64,000 nucleotides of DNA from Sipunculus nudus (lineage: Eukaryota > Annelida > Sipuncula > Golfingiida > Sipunculidae). Below are positions 58,728-64,000 of this stretch, piece by piece; positions within the stretch are counted from its first letter, which is position 1, and each line of letters opens with the position of its first letter. The stretch lies in NCBI GenBank assembly GCA_026874595.1, contig CM049310.1:84605056-84669055 (forward strand). Reading direction: 5' to 3'. The position numbers and the translations under genes are program-made. Below the pieces are notes generated by a model. That model made no database searches and was not told the origin of the DNA. It worked only from the letters and a program-made list of their open reading frames with translations.

Positions 58728-59624
58728 CTAGAATACAGGTAGTTGACAAGTGACTACGTGTATCCGCCAAAACCAGAGTGGGACGGGTGAAGTGAGGCAT
58801 GGATTGAGTGGCAAGGTGAAATAGAGAGATGTGTTGCATATTAGCATGGATGTCTGCAGCTGAAATGTGTATGTAGGTGGTGCCACCTGCCACAAAATCA
58901 AGAATGCTTTCAAAGATGTATTTACATGCAAAATTTAAGGCAGACATGTCAAACCACTGCCAAGATATGAGTGATTTTATCCCACAGCAGACAAACAGAA
59001 GGACGCTGTGCAGAAATGGTTGCAGGTGGTGCCACCAGTTTTGTGTATGATAAAGTGCTATGTGAGATCTAAACACATGCAAAATTTCAGAAGGATATGT
59101 CAAACCAGTCCTGAGATATAAGCTTGCATGTCTGCAGCCCGAACGGGAAAGTAGGTGGCGCCACCTGCCACAAAATCGAGAAACCTTTCCAGGATGAATA
59201 CACATGCAGCATTTCAGATGGATAAATCCATTCATTTCAGAGATATGAGTGATTTTATCCCAAGACAGATGAACAGATGGCCACTATGCAAAAATGGTTG
59301 CAGGTGGTGCCACTATTTTTTATGTATGTTATAAAGCTATCCAAGGGCTACATTTATGTGAAATTTTTTTCCTGATTGGTCAAACGAGTCCGAAGATATG
59401 TGGGTTAATGTGTCAAAACAGATGAACAGATGGACGCACTGGAGAGAGGAAAGGTCAGAGGTCAACACCAAATATTTAAGCACCAGTTCACATGTGACCC
59501 GATAATCGTGTAAAGTTTTGAAAAAATCTGTCGAGTGGTGTCAGAGTTATTCCAGAAACGAACGCCACGGTGGCTGAACTCAGTCAAAAACATAGTATCC
59601 GCAAAAGTTTGTTTTGGCGGATAC
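58728..59624 (-). mobile_element. Family A element A5
   Basis: Left end CTAGAATACAGGTAGTTGAC, then GTGACTACGTGTATCCGCCA. Right end GTATCCGC-AAAAG-TTT-GTTTT-G-GCGGATAC. TGTATCCGCCAAAAC occurs in inverted orientation at both ends. Palindromes at 58,878 and 59,027 (variants) and 59,154 (exact, GAGATAT at 59,240). A 170-codon minus frame across it is repeat-derived. Confidence 0.8.
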
Positions 59625-60914
59625 AATTATCAATTTGAAAATAGATATACTAAAACTATGTGTTAATTATTGCATGGTTAGATTGCGAAAATGGAACCCT
59701 CATGAAAAAAAGAAAACTTGCGAATTGAGAAATATCAGTCTAGTGAAAATGAAGGCAACCACAGTATCAGTCAATTTGTACACAATATTTACCTTCTTTG
59801 GCTGAACAGACAGAAAAATATTTAGTAATCACACTATATGTTTATTCTAAACCAGACTATTTAGTAATAGTCATTTCCATATAATTAGCAGTTTATAGTG
59901 ATCACCAAAGCTTATAGTGACAACAGATTTTAATAAAGTTTTTAATGATCACAGACTGTAACAAGTAAGGTTGCTTCAATAAAGGTAACAACTCTGTTAT
60001 TTTTAACCTAATTTTCAGTGCCAGTCAAAATATTTTTGTGTTAATTTAATTTAAAAATATTTTCTGATGGTGGAAGCCTGCACAAGTAGAGAATAATTAA
60101 ACCACTGACAGCCAGCTAGCTAAATAGGCCTTAAATATTAATTAACAACATCCCAACTGATAATGACTGTGAATGGTATTTCAATTAATCTTAATCTTTC
60201 ACAAGTCCTTTTTTATTAAAGTCAAAGAATATTAATGAATAGGAATTGCTTAATTAAATCCTGATCATCTGGGGATCAACACAATGTAATTTATTAAACA
60301 GAATAAAAAAAGTACAATAGTAAGTTTTCTTCTGTGTCCCTCTTAGTGCTTGCAGCCAATTATGGCAAGCATCAGTCAAACTGACGTCATCATAAAGACC
60401 CTCTGGTACCGCAAAAGACCGCAATAAATTGTCTGCAGACAGAACACGCATCGCCATGGAAATATTAAGTTCCCCAATCAGAAACTCCTTATGAATGATT
60501 TGGGCATCAAATGTCCAGATGAACATTCGTAAAGACATATATCAGGTTCCGCCGATTGCTGTTACAGTAATTTGGGGCCTATTATGGCGTGATGAACAGA
60601 ACATCTCGAGACATCTGTGTTAACCGCAGCATCAGGAACGCAAGGCAGATATTAATATTTAAATAACCAGAGATGATAACTGATAAGAATAAACCAGATC
60701 TTCCCTAAATGCTTCTACTTCTATTTTTTTTACAAAAAAAATGGACATCTGCAACAGCTGAATGCAGCATGGGACTCAAACGACCCTCGGGAGGATGTGG
60801 CTGACAGGAAGATGATGCAACTAACTTCACATTATGCATCTGACTCTGTAAGGACAATCAAAATCCATGACACTGTCCCAGGCAGGGCTCAAAATTAATA
60901 CCAGACCACTGGCA
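59625..60914. other. Non-repeat stretch with a CRE palindrome
   Basis: No repeat recognised. A minus frame of 94 codons (60,538-60,254) has no domain or splice sites. TGACGTCA at 60,382-60,389 is a perfect CRE/ATF site in a patch with GCCA-TAAT-TGGC nearby and lower AT content than its surroundings, so a regulatory element is possible. Confidence 0.35.
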
Positions 60915-61330
60915 TGTACAGTGAAACCTTGTTATGAGATCACCTGTGGGACTGGCCAAAAGCAGTTTTACTTCACAGGTGGTCTTATTAAGCCAAAAAA
61001 AATAAGGTTCTCAGGTACCTTTCTTCAGAAATCAGTGCAGGCTGGGCACTTTTTTTTTTTACCTTTTTTTTTATGTTTTGATAAAGATGACATATGATCA
61101 AGAAAAGCATGAATATATCAGAAATGCATGTTTTGCTAAAGCAATCTTATCAAAATTGTATTATTTTATCATCCTGTAAGATGAAAATCAAAATAAAAAT
61201 TTGTTGATGCAGGGGTTAAAGTTGACGCGGGCGGTGCCTGAGAAGCATATCTTTATTTATTTTGGCCTCAAAAGGTCAGTTATAAACCAGTGTGTTGCTT
61301 TCTGTTTACCTGAGGGTGGTCATAAGTCAA
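60915..61330. mobile_element. Family K element, copy K3, interrupted by I3
   Basis: TACAGTGAAACCTTGTTATG then AGATCACCTGTGGGACTG matches the K ends; CACAGGTGGTCTTATTA is cut by I3 and resumes AAAGGTCAGTTATAAACCAG, against the intact GGTCTTATTAAACAGGTCAG in K1. The right end is degraded. Confidence 0.6.
60991..61267. mobile_element. Family I MITE, copy I3
   Basis: Left AGCCAAAAAAAATAAGGTTC then TCAGGTACC, right GGTGCCTGAGAAGCATAT then a T/A-rich stretch ending TTTTGGCC. Flanked by TTA on the left and TCA on the right, where the empty K1 site has TTA. This agrees with a TWA duplication. The interior is diverged from I1 and I2. Confidence 0.7.
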
Positions 61331-61957
61331 CTATGATGCTTTTTAAACATCCCAGAAAGCCATTACATAAACCAGATTATCTAATGATAATACAGATCAA
61401 AATGCAGAAAGTAGGACAAAAGTATGAAAGAATTCACACAACATTATTTGTTCAAGTAATCTTTAGAATTTCTTCCCTGTATCTCTGGTATTTTAGCCAA
61501 TTAATAAGTACCGTCCCATACTGATCCTTGCAGACTAAAATTCATGCAGGGATAAGCATGCAGGATAGTTCTAAACAATACCCTCAGGGAAGAGCCCTTT
61601 TTTCTTGTTTTTTTTTTTTCAAGACCATATTTGTTCCAGACTGTATGTAATAGGAAATATTACTTATATTAAGACAAACACGTCAACAATAATTCACAGC
61701 ATTTTAAAAATAATTGTTATTATGCAAAAAAAAAAAATATGGGAAAAAGAGTGATTTCAAGTTTGATTGCAATTAAGGCAGCCTGTCTCCGAGTATGTAA
61801 TATCCACAACGTCACATGCAAATCAGATGTAGATGCAGTAATACATATGCTTGATAATATATATCTGAAATATATTATCTGCAGTCAGGTACCAAGATAG
61901 ATTTACGTGATGATTTCAATGATAATGTAGGTGGGTTTTTAAATCAACTTTTATAAG

Positions 61958-62065
61958 CCTGGCTGAGAGTGCAAAGCCATTACAGGATGATCTACTTCAC
62001 ACCGCAGTTGTAAACTGGCCAGATAACAAGATTCCATTCAATACTGCAAATCTCGGAATCTCACC
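61958..62065 (+). other. Weak candidate coding exon
   Basis: A possible acceptor (ACTTTTATAAG) and a strong donor (TCACC|GTAAGT) enclose 108 nt with one frame fully open, phase 2 on both sides. It reads LAESAKPLQDDLLHTAVVNW then PDNKIPFNTANLGIS. The other two frames have stops. The peptide is not recognised, and a random 108-nt open frame is not rare, so this rests mainly on the donor. Confidence 0.2.
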
Positions 62066-63151
62066 GTAAGTGAAGATTGGGTTTCCGGTGCTTTGACTCC
62101 GCACAGACTCCTACATTCAATAAGTTGGAATTACTGCAAGCCACCGCCAGGAGTAAATTGCAATCAAATGTATTGATGCCGACCCTCAGAGGCTCTTTAG
62201 CCCCTGGAATCGCACGGGAATCTGTCATAATTCAAAACAACATGTTATGGTTCTAGCCATGTTCCAGGTTGGATTTATTGATGGTGCTCTCGTCACTTAC
62301 GTTGCTTTTGGCCCCCGATGTATTTATATTGCCTGCTCCATTCACACCGGGTTTAAAAATGCTGAATCCATCACATTTAAGCTTGTCAATCTAAAGAGCA
62401 TCAGCCCCCTAACCATCACAATATTTCGTATTAAAAGCAAATAAATGCCTTTATTGAGTTAACAATGACCTGGTTGATATCAAGGCTGGGTCATAACTAA
62501 AATGATTCTGAAGGTGCACAGTCCTGTGTTCATTTAGTCAACCGGGCCACAAATGTAAAAACATAAAAGTAATAAAAAAGAGGCCAATCTGGTCTTCATT
62601 CCAGGCATGAATAGTTCCATCAAAGCAATATATATATTGTAGAGATACGATTGCATTTCACAGGGTTCATACACTTCACAAATCAATATTACAGGAGTGA
62701 CAATCACATTGTGCAGGCTTCATACGCTAAAACAATCAATTTTAAGGATGTTTTATGCCATTTTCAGAACCTAGCTTGATTAGATTTTTATACTGTCTTA
62801 TTATTCTTGACAGCTTCATTTTTTATGGTCTTGCAGCAGCAGACAGAACTGGCAGAAAAATTATTTACATTGAAGTGATCCTACATTGTGGATCTGTATC
62901 AATATGGTTACAATTATAATTTATCTCTTCATTTATAAAAAATATTTAAGAGAAATTTCTAAACCATCAGAAAATGTCATGACTCTTCCAGCGATCTTCC
63001 TTTACCCTTTCTAATTAAAAAATATTAAAATATCATTTTCAAATTTCAAGACCTGAGTAACAAGGTCTCTTCATGGAAGTGGTTATTATGCGATTATAGT
63101 TATTATGCTACAAAGGTGACACTAGGGAGCAAAATGACTTATAAAATTGCT

Positions 63152-63176
63152 GGGGTGGGGGGGGGTGGGGGGTAGG
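63152..63176 (+). other. Potential G-quadruplex tract
   Basis: Four or more G-runs separated by single T or TA within 25 bases (G4 T G9 T G6 TA G3). Comparable pure G-runs occur at 15,103 and 31,054. Confidence 0.5.
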
Positions 63177-63589
63177 GCTTACACTATGTGAGTAGATGTT
63201 AGCGGCTGCGGTGCATAAGTACAGAATCAACAAGCAATCTAGACACGACAGATATTTATTCATTGGTCTCCATTTACATTAATCATCATATCACTTGGCA
63301 TTTGTCAAGGGTTCCTGTGGCCATCTACAAGGAGCTGACTGTTGTCCAGTATAGCTATAGACAGGCCTGATTGCCAATCACTCTGACAGACATCAAGTCA
63401 CTGCAATCAAGAATGGGTGTACTGACCTTTACCTGAAATAATGCATTAGATCTGTAAGTAACATTTGCCCAGGGGAAACAACAGCTCTGGAACCAGTACA
63501 TTCAGGGATCAATATTAGTAACTAACTCCCTTTGGGAAGTCTATTAAAGTAAACAGGAGCACTGCAAGACAGCTTAATACGCCCATCAT

Positions 63590-63920
63590 AGTCTTGTCAC
63601 CTCTGATCTCATTAAATGAGTGGATTTTGTCAAAACACAGGTAAGAAAGTGTATTGGCAAATATTTACAATTAGTTAAATAAAAATCCACCAGATTTTTA
63701 TTAAGTCACCATGGTGCCAACACAAAAGCCTAGTGATCTCTGACCTCAATGAATATAAGTGGATTTAACCTAGAATCGAACTCTGGCAGTATAATGTATT
63801 GGTAAGTAGCTATAGTTAGTTTCATGAAAATCAAAGGCCTGGGAAGGGCCTTGCAGTGACACTAAAAGTTAGCGGATGGACGGAGGAACAGATGGACCAT
63901 CCGTATACCATAATAGGTCT
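63590..63920 (+). repeat. Family M dispersed repeat, copy 2
   Basis: Two units with CTTGTCACCTCTGATCTCAT and CCTAGTGATCTCTGACCTCA, each followed by GTGGATTT, then GACACTAAAAGTTAGCGGAT and a short GGACGGAGG tract with GTATACCATAATAG. It matches 4,850-5,345 and the tail of the 48-bp array. Confidence 0.6.
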
Positions 63921-64000
63921 CATCTAAGACAGGCTAATATCAAAGATGGCAGAACAAACAGGTCACCTCTTTCTTGCCACACTGGAAGCGAGATCAACAA

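Larger units (their letters stand above)
61331..63589. other. Non-repeat stretch, less AT-rich around 62.0-62.45 kb
   Basis: Contains the weak exon candidate at 61,958-62,065 and a 65-codon plus frame at 62,247-62,444 without domain. 62,040-62,450 is repeat-free and of balanced composition, so it may be conserved non-coding or exonic sequence. A G-rich tract lies at 63,152-63,176. Confidence 0.35.

Noticed and set aside
58723-59235. 170-codon minus-strand frame
   Set aside because: Lies across element A5; the same peptide pieces appear in different frames in other A copies, with stops.
60254-60538. 94-codon minus frame (MSLRMFIWTFDAQ...)
   Set aside because: No splice sites, no recognisable domain; length is within chance for such a window. 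Kept only as a possible regulatory patch.
63730-63790. B-box-like GTTCGATTCT on the minus strand suggesting a tRNA gene
   Set aside because: No A box or acceptor-stem pairing at tRNA distance; lies inside a family M repeat.

Overview
The window looks like animal nuclear DNA, most likely from a bivalve mollusc or a close lophotrochozoan. The evidence is AT-rich sequence, canonical GT-AG splice sites, a metazoan-type EGF/transmembrane exon, tRNA-derived SINEs, and very many non-autonomous elements that combine tandem cores, an (ACGG/ACAG)n microsatellite and terminal hairpins. That layout is known from bivalves (pearl-type and Helitron/HINE-type elements). The species is not identifiable from the sequence alone. 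I see no prokaryotic features, no complete gene, and no intact tRNA or rRNA gene.

Genes: the one well-supported coding feature is a 168-bp minus-strand exon at 12,389-12,556. It encodes the last disulfide loop of an EGF-like domain, a short stalk and a transmembrane helix, as in an EGF-receptor ligand precursor. A possible first exon with a signal peptide lies 0.9 kb upstream (13,497-13,600, minus). The rest of the window reads as intron or intergenic sequence packed with repeats. Most longer open frames are translations of those repeats.

Repeat families (letters are mine): A (A1-A5: 5.8, 51.2, 42.4, 55.4, 58.7 kb), B (22.3, 28.2 kb), C (8.1, 25.7, 55.2 kb), F/G (same ends as C but a different ~0.65-kb core; 19.3, 28.1, 38.1 kb), D (5.6, 51.0 kb), E (180-bp core; 27.0-32.7 kb), L (15.1, 32.8 kb), M (4.9, 63.6 kb), terminal-inverted-repeat elements I (24.0, 33.6, 61.0 kb) and K (15.9, 53.6, 60.9 kb), dispersed repeat J (17.4, 23.8 kb), and a SINE (4.2, 54.7 kb). 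Simple arrays have units of 20, 33, 36, 42, 48, 65 and 109 bp.

The most notable structure is in families A-D. Each core carries the palindrome GGTGGCGCCACC (about 30 exact copies plus many one-base variants) followed, 88 bp downstream start to start, by GAGATAT or a close match. The spacing is 88 bp in B, C, D and one half-unit of A, and 86 bp in the other A half-unit, although the sequence between differs strongly. Families A-E also end in hairpins of nearly the same geometry but different sequence, and each has its own 10-15-bp subterminal inverted repeat. On the minus strand the opposite end is a hairpin followed by CTAG or CTTG and then T, as in Helitron 3' ends. All 19 such ends I found point the same way. 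Nested insertions with readable empty sites give a relative history: E was hit by F/G, which was hit by B; C by A; J and K by I.
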